Positions 8,647 to 18,224 of a stretch of 64,000 nucleotides of DNA are shown piece after piece (the stretch's first letter is position 1; every line of letters begins with the position of its first letter). A program made the translations under genes and the position numbers. The stretch is from JANOMH01 sp031422295. GTDB lineage: Bacteria > Pseudomonadota > Alphaproteobacteria > Rhodobacterales > Rhodobacteraceae. The notes beneath the pieces are model-generated. The model did not search any database, had not been told where the DNA came from, and saw only the letters and a program-made list of their open reading frames with translations. The stretch lies in NCBI GenBank assembly GCA_031422295.1, contig JANOQM010000011.1, positions 37,952 to 101,951 of the forward strand, read 5' to 3'.

Positions 8647-8992
8647 AAGCTTTGTCCTGCAAACTTGACCTCCACCCAGCATCCCCCCACCCAGCCCAAG
8701 GCCACCCCCGGCTCAATGGTCACCCCGCGGGCCTCCGGCTCGCCCGCCGGTCATTGGCCCCGGCCACGCATGCCCGTCGCAATATCGGACCACGGCGCGG
8801 GGCATGACAGCCGCCAGTCCAACACAGACTTCGGTTTCGCCACTTGCAATTCGCGCTCTGTGTTATCTGGACGGGCCACAGCCGGTGCGAATTGCTATGG
8901 CGCTTGGCCTTGCCATGCTGCATCTTTCGCAAGTCCATCATGAAACCGGCTGCAATGCATTGATCTTTGGCTATTTTCACAAAGGGAAGATC
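8647..8992. other. Intergenic region before EamA gene
   Basis: 346 bp. An open frame continuous with the EamA gene begins at 8804, but its N-terminal 63 residues do not resemble an EamA N-terminus, so I treat it as untranslated. Nothing else is seen. Confidence 0.35.
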
Positions 8993-9895
8993 GTGAATCG
9001 GAACCTGATCCTGATTGCCGCTTTGGTGTTGATCGCAGCGGTCTGGGCGCTGACTTTCCCGCTGACCAAGATTGCGGTGCTGGGCGGCTACAGGAATTTA
9101 GGGATCATATTCTGGAGTTCGACCATCTCCGTGGTCGTTCTGGGCGTCGTCGTCGCACTGCGGGGGTTGGTCGTGCCGCTTCACCCGGCAGCACTGTTGC
9201 GGTATGGCTTTGTCGCACTTTTCGGAACTGTTTTGCCCAGTGCCGCATCCTATACTGCGGCCGAGCATCTGCCTGCCGGCGTGATCTCCGTCTGCATGTC
9301 GATGATACCCCTGCTGGCGCTTCCGCTCGCCATCTGCCTGGGGCTGGACCGCGCAACGCCGGGCAGGATTCTTGGTCTGGCACTCGGTCTGTCGGGTGTT
9401 TTGATGATTACCTTGCCGGATGCAAGCCTGCCCGGTGCGGCGCTTGCGGGTTATGTTCTGCTCGCCATGCTGGCCGTGCTTTGCTACGCTCTCGAAAGCG
9501 TAGGCTTGGGGCGGTTGGGCCGTGCCGGGCTTGATCCCATCCAGCTTCTGCTTGGCGCGTCGATCATTGCCGCAATTGTTACGCTACCGATTGCCTTGGT
9601 CGCCGGAACGTTCATCGTCCCGGTCCTGCCAGTCAGCAAAGCAGAGGTTGCAGTTGTCTTGTCCGGCTTGGCAAATACTGCGGCCTATGTTGGTTTTGTC
9701 TGGATAATTGGCAGCGGCGGGGCGGTATTTGCCTCACAGGTGGCCTATCTGGTAACGGGGTTCGGTGTCCTGTGGTCGATGATATTGTTGGGGGAAAGCT
9801 ATTCGATCTGGATATGGTGCGCGGTTACGGTCATCCTTGCCGGGGTCTTTTTGACTCAGCCTCATCCAAAATCAAAAACAGCGCCCGCCGCCTAA
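8993..9895 (+). CDS. EamA-family (DMT) transporter
   Basis: 300 residues from the GTG at 8993, with AAAGGGAAG just upstream; this places the first membrane helix (NLILIAALVLIAAVWALTFP) at the N-terminus as in the family. About ten hydrophobic helices are arranged as two EamA repeats (about 5-140 and 155-290). The WALTFPLTKIA and SAASYTAAEHLPAG segments resemble RhaT/RarD-type exporters. Substrate unknown; family members export amino acids or other metabolites. No linked gene hints at the substrate. Confidence 0.87.
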   Translation: MNRNLILIAALVLIAAVWALTFPLTKIAVLGGYRNLGIIFWSSTISVVVLGVVVALRGLVVPLHPAALLRYGFVALFGTVLPSAASYTAAEHLPAGVISVCMSMIPLLALPLAICLGLDRATPGRILGLALGLSGVLMITLPDASLPGAALAGYVLLAMLAVLCYALESVGLGRLGRAGLDPIQLLLGASIIAAIVTLPIALVAGTFIVPVLPVSKAEVAVVLSGLANTAAYVGFVWIIGSGGAVFASQVAYLVTGFGVLWSMILLGESYSIWIWCAVTVILAGVFLTQPHPKSKTAPAA

Positions 9896-9908
9896 GTGCC
9901 AGCCCGGC

Positions 9909-10247
9909 CTATGGCCGTTTTGGATCACGCAACCATCGGTCGCGTTGGAATTGAACTCCGCCATATGCACAACCCAGACCACGCCGCCCACCCGGTCGAG
10001 GGCCAATTCCGGCACATAGCGGATCTTCAGGGCATCCGGCGACCCCACCGGGCATACGGCCGTACACAAAAGTCCGCACAAGACCCACAGGTCCGCCCCG
10101 TTTGAACACTTGCCCGACACCATCGGGTATGAACTGCCCAGCCGGATCAAAACCGGCTAAAAGGACGACAATGGTCCCATGGCCCTGCTTGCGTTTCGCG
10201 GCAAATTGGCTGGTGTCGGGTCGCGGGGCGGTATTGGAGTTCCACAT
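9909..10247 (-). pseudogene. Possible decayed sorbosone/sugar dehydrogenase-like fragment
   Basis: On the minus strand, GTIVVLLAGFDPAGQF and GQVFKRGGPVGLV in one frame are followed by IRYVPELALDRVGGVVWVVHM in the next frame. Together they resemble the C-terminal blades of L-sorbosone dehydrogenase-type beta-propellers (FDPxG ... RPVGL ... D..G.VWRV), shifted by a frameshift. No intact gene fits. This is a weak pattern match from memory; the stretch may be just noncoding. Confidence 0.25.
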
Positions 10248-10249
10248 AA

Positions 10250-10888
10250 ATGCTGACGCTTGACCACATCACCGTCATAGCCCCAACACTGATCGAAGGG
10301 GTGTCGCATGTCCGGAATTGCCTCGACCTCGACGTGCCTGTCGGGACGCGTCACGATTACATGGGCACCCATAATCACCGGCTGCAGCTTGGAAACACGG
10401 TCTATCTTGAAATCATCGCGCTCGACCCGGATGGAACAAAGCCCGGCAGGGCGCGGTGGTTCGGTCTGGACAATCAGGCACAGGTCAGATCGGACTGGGA
10501 CAAAGGCAGGCGCCTGCGCGGGTGGGTTGCCGGGACGGATGCAATTGAGGCCATTGTTTCAGCCCACTGCGCAATCTTTGGTGAAAAAGTGCCGCTTCCG
10601 ACCGCCAACCCGACATTCGATTTTTCAATCCCCAAGGATGGCGCGCTCCCACTGGGTGGTGCGGCCCCTTCGATCATCAATCACCGGGGCGACCCCACCG
10701 CGATGGCCGCCATTCCCGATCTCGGTGCGCGGCTGCGGTCGTTCACCCTCGAACATCCGGATTCTGCGGCCATTGCGGCGCTTTACCGGGAACTCGTCAT
10801 CGATCATCCGCCCGTCATCGTTCAGGCCCCTCTAGCCCGCTATCACGCGCTCATCGAAACACCAGCCGGATTGAAACAGCTGACCTGA
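10250..10888 (+). CDS. VOC / glyoxalase-like domain protein
   Basis: 212 residues. The start MLTLDHITVIAPTLIEGVSHVRNCLDLDVPVGTRH matches the glyoxalase-like domain of the VOC superfamily, with H6 as a candidate metal ligand. MGTHNHRLQLGNTVYLEIIALDP supplies a second His and the Glu. The second half has GLGA-like structure (LGARLRSFTLEHPDSAAIAAL). Specific reaction unknown; relatives include uncharacterised dioxygenase- or isomerase-like proteins. It is monocistronic. Confidence 0.82.
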   Translation: MLTLDHITVIAPTLIEGVSHVRNCLDLDVPVGTRHDYMGTHNHRLQLGNTVYLEIIALDPDGTKPGRARWFGLDNQAQVRSDWDKGRRLRGWVAGTDAIEAIVSAHCAIFGEKVPLPTANPTFDFSIPKDGALPLGGAAPSIINHRGDPTAMAAIPDLGARLRSFTLEHPDSAAIAALYRELVIDHPPVIVQAPLARYHALIETPAGLKQLT

Positions 10889-11125
10889 TCCAGATGCAGG
10901 GGCCGCATCGCCCCCCCCTTGCCCCCTGCCGTCACAGCGACTATCCTGACGTTACACTGTCCCGAGGTCCCCTGCGTTGATCATCCGCGCCCATAACCAC
11001 CGCTCCTGTGGCCCTGTGCCCGCCCTGCAAACCCGTTTGCAGGGCTGATCCGGGACCGCACCGCCTGTCTCTGATCTGCCCTTTCCGGCAGCCCGCCTGC
11101 CATTTCCAGATCAGATGAGCCCCAT

Positions 11126-12652
11126 ATGACCCTGCTCACCACCAAATCCCTCGGCGTGACCTATGCGGATGTCTTGTTTTCCAACCTTGACCTGATCATC
11201 AACGCCGGCGACCGGGTTGGGCTGATTGCGGCCAACGGGCGGGGCAAATCCACCCTTCTGCGCTGTCTGGCGGGCGAACAGGACCCGACGCATGGCACGA
11301 TCACCACCCGGCGCGGGCTGCGTATCGGGCATGTGACGCAGGATATTCCGCAAGCGCTCATTGAAACCCCGCTGTATGACGCCGTGCTGCTGTCGCTGAC
11401 CGCCGATCAACGCGACAGCGAAAGCTGGCGGGTCGATATCGTGCTGGACGACCTCGAAATCCCCGCAGACCTGCGGCACACCACACTCGGTGCGCTCTCG
11501 GGCGGCTGGCAGCGGCTCGCCATGCTTGCGCGGACCTGGGTCACCGAACCCGACCTGCTGCTACTGGACGAGCCGACCAACCACCTTGACCTCGCGCGGA
11601 TCGGACAGCTGCAACGCTGGCTCAAATCCCTGCCGCGCGACATGCCGGTCCTGATCGCCAGCCATGATCGGGCCTTTCTGAACGACACCTCCAACCGGAC
11701 CATCTTCTTGCGGCCCGACACCGCGCCCAGCTTTGCGCTGCCCTATGCGCACGCTCTTGTGGCGCTGGACGACATCGACGCGGCGATGGACCGCCAACAC
11801 AGCAATGACCTGAAACAGGCCAATCAATTGCGCCGTCAGGCCGCCAAACTGAAAAACATCGGGATCAATTCCGGGTCTGACCTGTTGATCACCAAAACCA
11901 AACAACTGTCCGAACGGGCCGACAAGATCGAAGAGGCCGCCCGCCCGGCCCATCAGGACCGCTCTGCAGGGGCCATAAGGCTGGGCAATTCCGGCACCCA
12001 TGCCAAGGCTCTGCTGAGCCTCGAGCCGACAGACGTGGCCACCCCCGACGGGCGCAAACTGTTTCGCACCGGCCCGCTCTGGATCACGCCGGGCGACCGG
12101 GTGGTGGTGTTGGGGGCCAATGGCACCGGCAAATCGACGCTGGTCAACATGGTCCGCGCCGCACTTGCGGGCGCACCCGGGCCAATCCGCGCCGCGCCGT
12201 CGGTCATCCCCGGGATCAGCGATCAGGGCACAACCGAGCTGAACAGCCACGCCACCCCCCGCGCAACGATCTGCCACCAATTCGACGTGGGCGACCAACG
12301 GGCCATCGCCCTGCTGGCCGGGGCGGGCATGACGCTGGACATGCAAACCGCCCCCGTCGCCAAATTATCCGGCGGGCAACGGGCGCGGCTGGCGATGCTG
12401 GTCCTGCGGCTGACCCAGCCCAATTTCTACCTGCTGGACGAACCGACCAATCATCTGGATATCGAAGGGCAGGAAGCGCTGGAAACCGAACTGACCGCGC
12501 ATGGGGCCGCCTGCCTGCTGGTCAGCCACGACCGCGATTTCGTCAGGGCCGTGGGAAACCGGTTCTGGCTGATCGAGCAGACCAAAGCCGGGGGGAAACT
12601 GACCGAAGTCGACAGCCCCGAACCCTTTTTCCAAACCGCCCTCTCCGGCTAG
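11126..12652 (+). CDS. ABC-F family ATP-binding protein
   Basis: 508 residues with two ABC domains and no membrane segment. Domain 1: Walker A AANGRGKST (about 37-45), signature LSGGWQRLAML, Walker B LLLLDEPTNHLD. Domain 2: Walker A GANGTGKST, signature LSGGQRARLAML, Walker B FYLLDEPTNHLD. A charged linker (about 215-280) joins them, as in ABC-F translation factors that bind the ribosomal E site (EttA, Uup, YheS). It is shorter than EttA and cannot be assigned to a subfamily. A resistance-type ABC-F role cannot be excluded. Confidence 0.92.
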   Translation: MTLLTTKSLGVTYADVLFSNLDLIINAGDRVGLIAANGRGKSTLLRCLAGEQDPTHGTITTRRGLRIGHVTQDIPQALIETPLYDAVLLSLTADQRDSESWRVDIVLDDLEIPADLRHTTLGALSGGWQRLAMLARTWVTEPDLLLLDEPTNHLDLARIGQLQRWLKSLPRDMPVLIASHDRAFLNDTSNRTIFLRPDTAPSFALPYAHALVALDDIDAAMDRQHSNDLKQANQLRRQAAKLKNIGINSGSDLLITKTKQLSERADKIEEAARPAHQDRSAGAIRLGNSGTHAKALLSLEPTDVATPDGRKLFRTGPLWITPGDRVVVLGANGTGKSTLVNMVRAALAGAPGPIRAAPSVIPGISDQGTTELNSHATPRATICHQFDVGDQRAIALLAGAGMTLDMQTAPVAKLSGGQRARLAMLVLRLTQPNFYLLDEPTNHLDIEGQEALETELTAHGAACLLVSHDRDFVRAVGNRFWLIEQTKAGGKLTEVDSPEPFFQTALSG

Positions 12653-12676
12653 AGAGATTTTCGCCGAAAATTTTTC

Positions 12677-12710
12677 GCCACCAGAATTTTCAACTTAAAA
12701 TTTTGGTGGC
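12677..12710. terminator. AT-rich hairpin between convergent genes
   Basis: Stem GCCACCAGAATTTT / AAAATTTTGGTGGC, 14 bp with one G-U type mismatch and a six-base loop (CAACTT). It sits 24 bp after the ABC-F stop and overlaps the last codons of the sulfotransferase gene on the other strand. It probably ends transcription in both directions. The flanks have A/T stretches but no clean T-run on the plus strand. Confidence 0.5.
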
Positions 12711-13468
12711 ACCCCAGCCCGAAAACGCTCCACCCAATCGCGGCTTGTCGCATCGGCGAGCTTCCTGACCCCCGGCGTGACGCCATCGGCGGCGGCCGGG
12801 TCCAGCCCCAGGGCCGCCAGAACCCGGGCCAAGGTTCCGCCCGGATCAGCCGCCAGATCGTCATAGCTCAGCCGCAGCGGCGCGATCCCCTCGCGGGCGA
12901 ACCAGTCGTTCCAGACCCGGTCATAATCCACCAGCATCTCCACAATGACCCGCAGCCGGGCGGCGTCATAGACCGGCTCGCGATGCGGGGCAACGCGTTC
13001 CAGTTCGGTGCCATCGGGGGCCACATGCCACAGTCCGGTCTGTTCGGCCCGCAGGTACGACACCGCCTGCCCGACCTTGTCGACCCGGCTCAGGTGGATG
13101 AACAGGGTCGGCCCAAAGACCCGCGCAAACCGGGCCACATCGGCCGGCTCATCCGGGAACAGGCCCGCGAGGGTCCGGAACAGGAACGGAAAGCTCTCGC
13201 CTTGCTGGCGCAGGCCAAACGGGCCGCCGCCTTTGCCGCCCATCCGGATCGCCGCCCCGAACACCGCCCCCAGAACCTCGGCCTCGGTCGCACCCAATGG
13301 GGGCACAACCTCCATCCGCTCCAGCCAGTCCGCAACTTCAGCCCGGTAAAACCACGACTCCGGACGGCCCGCAACACCCGTCGCCGCCAGCAGCTTGCAC
13401 AGCAAGGTGCTGCCGCTACGGGGCGCGGTGCAGATCATGTAGGCCGCATATTGCATCATGCGCGGCAC
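12695..13468 (-). CDS. Stf0-type sulfotransferase
   Basis: 257 residues. ICTAPRSGSTLLCKLLAATG (about 12-31) is the 5'-phosphosulfate-binding loop of PAPS-dependent sulfotransferases. GRPESWFY and the Stf0-like central region (VFGPTLFIHLSRVDKVGQAVSYLRAEQTG) provide the 3'-phosphate-binding Arg/Ser, as in the mycobacterial trehalose sulfotransferase Stf0. The acceptor here is unknown; marine Rhodobacterales carry Stf0 homologues of unproven substrate. Converges with the ABC-F gene. Confidence 0.85.
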   Translation of the reverse strand: MPRMMQYAAYMICTAPRSGSTLLCKLLAATGVAGRPESWFYRAEVADWLERMEVVPPLGATEAEVLGAVFGAAIRMGGKGGGPFGLRQQGESFPFLFRTLAGLFPDEPADVARFARVFGPTLFIHLSRVDKVGQAVSYLRAEQTGLWHVAPDGTELERVAPHREPVYDAARLRVIVEMLVDYDRVWNDWFAREGIAPLRLSYDDLAADPGGTLARVLAALGLDPAAADGVTPGVRKLADATSRDWVERFRAGVPPKF

Positions 13469-13562
13469 CCTATCCGGTCAAGGTGTCGACCTGGCGACAG
13501 CGCAACGCGGCTCTTCCCTTGCGCACCCCGCCTGACAACCTGTTGAGGTCAATCTGGGGCCA

Positions 13563-14846
13563 TCACGGAACCGGATCAATCCTGATCCGGTAATCCGCCG
13601 TTTGCGCCCCGTCATAGATCGGCGGTGCCCAGACTAAGACGAGATAGGCGTTGTCGGCCTTGGTCAAGTCAATCGTCTGCCCGGGCTCAAGTGGCTCTAT
13701 CACCCATGAACTGCCTTGCCGGATAACCTGCCGCAGGATCATTGGCCCCGGCGCTTGGGTTTCAAACCAGACCGTGCCCCACCCCTGCGGTTGCACGATG
13801 CGCAGCACATTGTAAGACCACGGGCGCGGGCGCAGGCGGGCTGGCGGGCTGGCCCAGTCCGCCCCAACCTTCAATTCCAGCGTGATGTCATTTTCGACGC
13901 CCGCCAGCGGCGTTTCCGCCATGATCCGCGCGCGTTCCACCAAAGACGCGTCGCGCTGGGTGCGGCTCAATTCCCAGTCCGGCATCGGCGCGCCCGGCCC
14001 TTCGACAAAGCTGGCCGTCATCAGTGCGGCGAAATCGGCAAAAGCTGTGGCAAAGTTGGCCCGACCAACGGCGCGGGACAGATATTCCTGCGGCATCAGC
14101 GTGGTCCCGTCAAAGAACCCGGTGGTGAACACAGGGTCTGGCAGACCCCAGACCTCACCCAGATAACGGATAAACAGATGCATGCCGTATTGGCGGTTGT
14201 CGGTCATCCAATGGACCGGATCCTTGGGTTCCGGGTTGTAAAAGCCATGCCACAGGGCCAGTTGCGGATTACCGGCGATGGTGGATGCGGTCGTATGAAT
14301 ATCCACCCCATCCGGGTTGCGTTCCGCCATGAACCACTGCGCCGAAGTTTCGGTAAACCAGCCGGAATCGCCATCGTTGACATATCCCGGCGACGTCGCC
14401 TCCCACTGAAAAACATGAAACCCCTCATGGCTCAGGTTGTCCAGGTCGGCCGTCACCCCGCGCGGCAGCGTCATGAATGGCAATCCGGCGTCGTTTTCGC
14501 CCACACCATTTCCCCAGCCGTAGTCACCAAACCCGTCATCTTCACCGGGGACATGCAGATAGACGTTGAACCGCACCCCTGCCGCAATATTGGCGGGCCA
14601 GCGCATGCCATAATCGGTCAGAGCGGCACAGCGGGCGCTGTCCAACCCATCAGCGGTGATCTGCGCGTCGGCAAAGGTGAAAAACGCCGGATCAAACCAG
14701 ATGGCCCACATCCCCTGCTCATACACCTGATGCTGGTCCGGCTGGACATACATCTGTTGCAGGGTCAGACCCGTTGGTGGGACTGGGCAGGCAGAAACAA
14801 CGCCCGCGATCAGACAGAACAAACCAGTCAAAAAGTGTCGCATCAT
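13563..14846 (-). CDS. Secreted protein with HExxH motif, putative metallopeptidase-like
   Basis: 427 residues with a signal peptide (about 1-19, cleavage near VSA/CPVPP). LSHEGFHVFQWEAT contains H140-E141-x-x-H144, and E166 in GWFTETSAQWF lies 22 residues later, the geometry of gluzincin zinc peptidases. The second half is beta-rich and ends in a possible carbohydrate- or wall-binding region. It resembles uncharacterised HExxH domain families (DUF6055-like). No peptidase activity is established for it. Stands alone between a sulfotransferase and a transglutaminase gene. Confidence 0.65.
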   Translation of the reverse strand: MMRHFLTGLFCLIAGVVSACPVPPTGLTLQQMYVQPDQHQVYEQGMWAIWFDPAFFTFADAQITADGLDSARCAALTDYGMRWPANIAAGVRFNVYLHVPGEDDGFGDYGWGNGVGENDAGLPFMTLPRGVTADLDNLSHEGFHVFQWEATSPGYVNDGDSGWFTETSAQWFMAERNPDGVDIHTTASTIAGNPQLALWHGFYNPEPKDPVHWMTDNRQYGMHLFIRYLGEVWGLPDPVFTTGFFDGTTLMPQEYLSRAVGRANFATAFADFAALMTASFVEGPGAPMPDWELSRTQRDASLVERARIMAETPLAGVENDITLELKVGADWASPPARLRPRPWSYNVLRIVQPQGWGTVWFETQAPGPMILRQVIRQGSSWVIEPLEPGQTIDLTKADNAYLVLVWAPPIYDGAQTADYRIRIDPVP

Positions 14847-15029
14847 TCCCCAGTCTTTGGTTCAGCGGTATTGGCAGACCTACCCTAAATGGCCCCGCCG
14901 CTGCGCACCAGACCGCTTGCGGGCCGTGAGCCTGTCTTCGCCGCCCCGATCAGACCTGCGGTGCGGCCGCGTCGATCGGCAGCAAACAATCCCCCGGGCG
15001 GGCGCATGGCGCATAGCTGTGGCGCCGGA

Positions 15030-15815
15030 TCAGCCCCGCTGCACATTGACACTTTGGAACATCAGGTCGGCCTGCCCGTAGGATGTCATGAATGCGACGT
15101 CCGCTGCATCCCGGCCCACAGCGATGCGCGCCATTTCAGTGGGGTCCGCCATGCCCGTCGGATCGACAAGATGCCACCCCGCCGCCTCGCCCTCCAGCCA
15201 GACCTCGGCCACGGCATGAAAATCCTGCGGTTCCAGCGCCGGGGCATAGACGCTGACGATGCGGGCGGGAATGGCGGCAGCCCGGGCCAGCGTGATCAGC
15301 ACATGGGCAAAATCGCGGCAGACACCTTTGCGCTGCACAAACGTATCCAGCGCCGTCGTGCGGGCATGGCTGGCCCCGGGAACATAGGTAAACCGGGCCT
15401 CAATCCAATCGCGCATTGCGGCAATCGCGGCCCCGCCGCCATACTGGCCAAACTCGGCAGCAACAAAGCTTTGAAACTCATCCGACGGGCAAAACCGCGA
15501 CGCCATCAGGTAGCGTATTGTATAGGCTGGCAACTGGTGCGGCGGCACCCGGCGCAGGGTGGTCAAATCCTCGGCCCTGCGGGTAATTTCGACCTTGGCC
15601 TCATAGGAACATTGCATCCGGCCATGCATGCTCAGCCAGACACGGTCGCCGACACCCTCTTCTGCGGGGATGCGGGCAAATCCGGTGGCCGCTGGCAGGA
15701 TGATATTGGCTGACAGAATGCGCTGATCGGGCATGGCCGCCGCTTCGATCTGCAACAACACATCAGTCGGCCCGGCCAGAGCATAATCCAACTGGGTGGA
15801 AATCGACAATATCAT
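15030..15815 (-). CDS. Transglutaminase-like family protein
   Basis: 261 residues. A beta-rich N-terminal domain (about 1-105) precedes a transglutaminase core. The papain-like triad is visible: Cys166 in KGVCRDFAH, His200 in QDFHAVAEVWL, Asp218 in WHLVDPTG. No signal peptide, so cytoplasmic. Bacterial members are usually peptidases or amidases acting on unknown substrates, often beside peptide ligases; here there is no such partner. Confidence 0.87.
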   Translation of the reverse strand: MILSISTQLDYALAGPTDVLLQIEAAAMPDQRILSANIILPAATGFARIPAEEGVGDRVWLSMHGRMQCSYEAKVEITRRAEDLTTLRRVPPHQLPAYTIRYLMASRFCPSDEFQSFVAAEFGQYGGGAAIAAMRDWIEARFTYVPGASHARTTALDTFVQRKGVCRDFAHVLITLARAAAIPARIVSVYAPALEPQDFHAVAEVWLEGEAAGWHLVDPTGMADPTEMARIAVGRDAADVAFMTSYGQADLMFQSVNVQRG

Positions 15816-16133
15816 CGGTCAGGCCTGCTTTCAGTCTTGGGGATTAAAGGTCGTAATCCGGACAACCGGCATGTCAGCTTAATGCAGCATCTGCCGCGGG
15901 CGTTCCCCTGTCACACACAAGTTTGCGCCGGCACCACGGCGGACTTGCAGCATGCAGGCCTTGGGTATATCTGACAACCCATGCAACAGGTGTTCAACAT
16001 CTCTGACCGGGCCCGGCTGCCGTGGCGCTTTCACGGGGCCACCCGCTCAATTCTTGCCCGGCAATAACCGTCGGTCGCCCGTTTTGCGGGCAGTTGTTCA
16101 TTTTCCCCAACCCTGAAAATCGGAGTGGACCAT
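15816..16133. other. Intergenic region upstream of leuC
   Basis: 318 bp between divergent genes. It must hold the leuCD promoter. I looked for a leucine-rich leader peptide or a T-box-like structure and found none. A small hairpin GCCCG-TTTTG-CGGGC lies near 16078-16092, close to the leuC ribosome binding site. Confidence 0.4.
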
Positions 16134-17537
16134 ATGTCCCCGAAAACCCTCTATGACAAAATCTGGGATGCGCATCTGGCGCATCAGGCCGACGACGGCA
16201 CCTGCCTGCTGTATATCGACCGGCATCTGGTCCACGAAGTGACCAGCCCGCAAGCGTTCGAAGGGCTGCGCATGACCGGCCGCACTGTCCGCGCGCCCAA
16301 CCGCACCATCGCCGTGCCCGACCATAACGTGCCCACCACCGCAGGGCGCGATACCCATATCGACAACGAGGAATCGCGGATTCAGGTCGAAGCACTCGAC
16401 AAGAATGCCCGCGATTTCGGCATTCACTATTACCCGGTGTCCGACATCCGTCAGGGCATCGTCCACATCGTCGGGCCGGAACAGGGCTGGACCCTGCCGG
16501 GCATGACCGTGGTCTGCGGCGACAGCCATACCGCGACCCATGGGGCCTTCGGCGCACTGGCGCATGGCATCGGCACGTCCGAGGTTGAACATGTGCTGGC
16601 CACGCAAACGCTGATCTCGAAGAAATCCAAAAACATGAAGGTCGAAATTACCGGCCATCTGCGGCCCGGTGTCACCGCCAAAGACATCACTATGTCGGTC
16701 ATCGGCGAAACCGGCACGGCGGGCGGCACCGGCTATGTCATCGAATATTGTGGGTCTGCGATCCGCGACCTCAGCATGGAAGGGCGGATGACCGTCTGCA
16801 ATATGGCAATCGAAGGCGGCGCGCGGGCGGGTCTGATCGCGCCGGATGAGAAAACCTATGCCTATTGCATGGGTCGGCCCCACGCGCCCAAAGGTGCGCA
16901 ATGGGATGCGGCCCTGACATGGTGGAAAACCCTGTTCACCGATGATGACGCGCATTTCGACAAAATCCTGACGATCAAAGGCGAAGATATCGCCCCTGTG
17001 GTCACATGGGGCACCAGCCCCGAAGATGTCTTGCCGATCACCAGCTTTGTCCCCGCCGCCGACAGCTTTCAGGGTGGCAAGGTGGATGCAGTCACACGGT
17101 CACTGGACTATATGGGCCTGACCGCCGGGCAAAAGCTGACCGATATCCAGATCGACACCGTGTTCATCGGGTCCTGCACCAATGGCCGGATCGAAGACCT
17201 CCGCGCCGCCGCCGCGATCCTCAAGGGCAAAAAGATCAAAGACGGGATGCGGGCCATGGTCGTGCCCGGATCGGGTCTGGTGCGTTTGCAAGCCGAGGAG
17301 GAAGGGCTGGCGCAGATCTTCATCGACGCAGGCTTTGAATGGCGGCTGGCAGGCTGCTCAATGTGTCTGGCAATGAACCCCGACCAGTTGTCGCCGGGCG
17401 AACGCTGTGCGGCCACGAGCAACCGGAACTTTGAGGGGCGACAAGGGCGGGGCGGACGTACGCATCTGATGTCGCCCGCCATGGCCGCAGCGGCTGCTGT
17501 CACTGGGCACCTAACCGATGTACGGGAGATGATGTAA
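16134..17537 (+). CDS. leuC: 3-isopropylmalate dehydratase large subunit
   Basis: 467 residues from the ATG at 16134 (GGAG eight bases upstream; a GTG nine bases earlier is less likely). Aconitase-superfamily large subunit: MSPKTLYDKIWDAHL start, VCGDSHTATHGAFG, GTSEVEHVLATQ. The 4Fe-4S cysteines are in FIGSCTNGR and in AGCSMCLAMNPDQL. With LeuD it isomerises 2- to 3-isopropylmalate in leucine synthesis. The stop overlaps the leuD start by one base (TAATG). Confidence 0.97.
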   Translation: MSPKTLYDKIWDAHLAHQADDGTCLLYIDRHLVHEVTSPQAFEGLRMTGRTVRAPNRTIAVPDHNVPTTAGRDTHIDNEESRIQVEALDKNARDFGIHYYPVSDIRQGIVHIVGPEQGWTLPGMTVVCGDSHTATHGAFGALAHGIGTSEVEHVLATQTLISKKSKNMKVEITGHLRPGVTAKDITMSVIGETGTAGGTGYVIEYCGSAIRDLSMEGRMTVCNMAIEGGARAGLIAPDEKTYAYCMGRPHAPKGAQWDAALTWWKTLFTDDDAHFDKILTIKGEDIAPVVTWGTSPEDVLPITSFVPAADSFQGGKVDAVTRSLDYMGLTAGQKLTDIQIDTVFIGSCTNGRIEDLRAAAAILKGKKIKDGMRAMVVPGSGLVRLQAEEEGLAQIFIDAGFEWRLAGCSMCLAMNPDQLSPGERCAATSNRNFEGRQGRGGRTHLMSPAMAAAAAVTGHLTDVREMM

Positions 17538-18142
17538 TGGACGCTTTCACCACCCTCAGCGGCATCGCCGCCCCGATGCCGCTGGTCAATATTGACACCG
17601 ACATGATCATCCCCAAGCAATTCCTGAAGACGATCAAACGGACCGGCCTCGGCGTCAACCTGTTCGACGAAATGCGCTACATGCTGGACGGGACGGAAAT
17701 CCCAGGCTTCGTGCTGAACCAGCCCGCCTACCGGACCGCGCAAATCATCGTCGCGGGCGAAAACTTCGGCTGTGGATCATCGCGCGAACACGCGCCCTGG
17801 GCGCTGGCTGACTTCGGCATCCGCTGCGTGATTTCCACCAGTTTTGCTGATATTTTCTACAATAACTGCTTCAAGAACGGTATTCTGCCGATCATCCTCC
17901 CCGAGGCAGAACGGAACGCTTGCCTGAAAGACGCAGAAAAAGGCGCGAACGCCCGAATCGATGTGGACCTGGCCAGCCAGACCATCACCCTGTCAGACGG
18001 CAGCAAAATCAGCTTTGAATTGGACCCGTTCCGCAAACATTGCCTGATCAATGGTCTGGACGACATTGCATTGTCACTGGAAAAGGTAACATCCATAAGC
18101 AGTTACGAGGCTGCACTGGCGCAAAGCCGGCCTTGGGTCTGA
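17537..18142 (+). CDS. leuD: 3-isopropylmalate dehydratase small subunit
   Basis: 201 residues, the usual length. PLVNIDTDMIIPKQFLKTI at the start and GENFGCGSSREHAPWAL in the middle are the swivelling-domain signatures that contribute substrate-binding residues. It needs LeuC for activity. Translationally coupled to leuC. leuB, the next enzyme of the pathway, lies 4.7 kb downstream on the same strand. Confidence 0.97.
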   Translation: MDAFTTLSGIAAPMPLVNIDTDMIIPKQFLKTIKRTGLGVNLFDEMRYMLDGTEIPGFVLNQPAYRTAQIIVAGENFGCGSSREHAPWALADFGIRCVISTSFADIFYNNCFKNGILPIILPEAERNACLKDAEKGANARIDVDLASQTITLSDGSKISFELDPFRKHCLINGLDDIALSLEKVTSISSYEAALAQSRPWV

Positions 18143-18154
18143 TCTGGCAGCCAC

Positions 18155-18181
18155 CGGGTCCGGTCCCAAAACCCGGACCCG
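18155..18181 (+). terminator. GC-rich hairpin after leuD
   Basis: Perfect 9-bp stem CGGGTCCGG / CCGGACCCG with a nine-base loop, 12 bp behind the leuD stop. No T-run follows, so it may stabilise the 3' end or act with Rho. Confidence 0.5.
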
Positions 18182-18224
18182 CCATGCGATAGTGCTGATG
18201 TGCCTTTGATTTTCGGAGTTGCCC

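Noticed and set aside
15816..16133. Leucine attenuator upstream of leuC
   Set aside because: No short leucine-rich frame and no terminator/antiterminator pair found.
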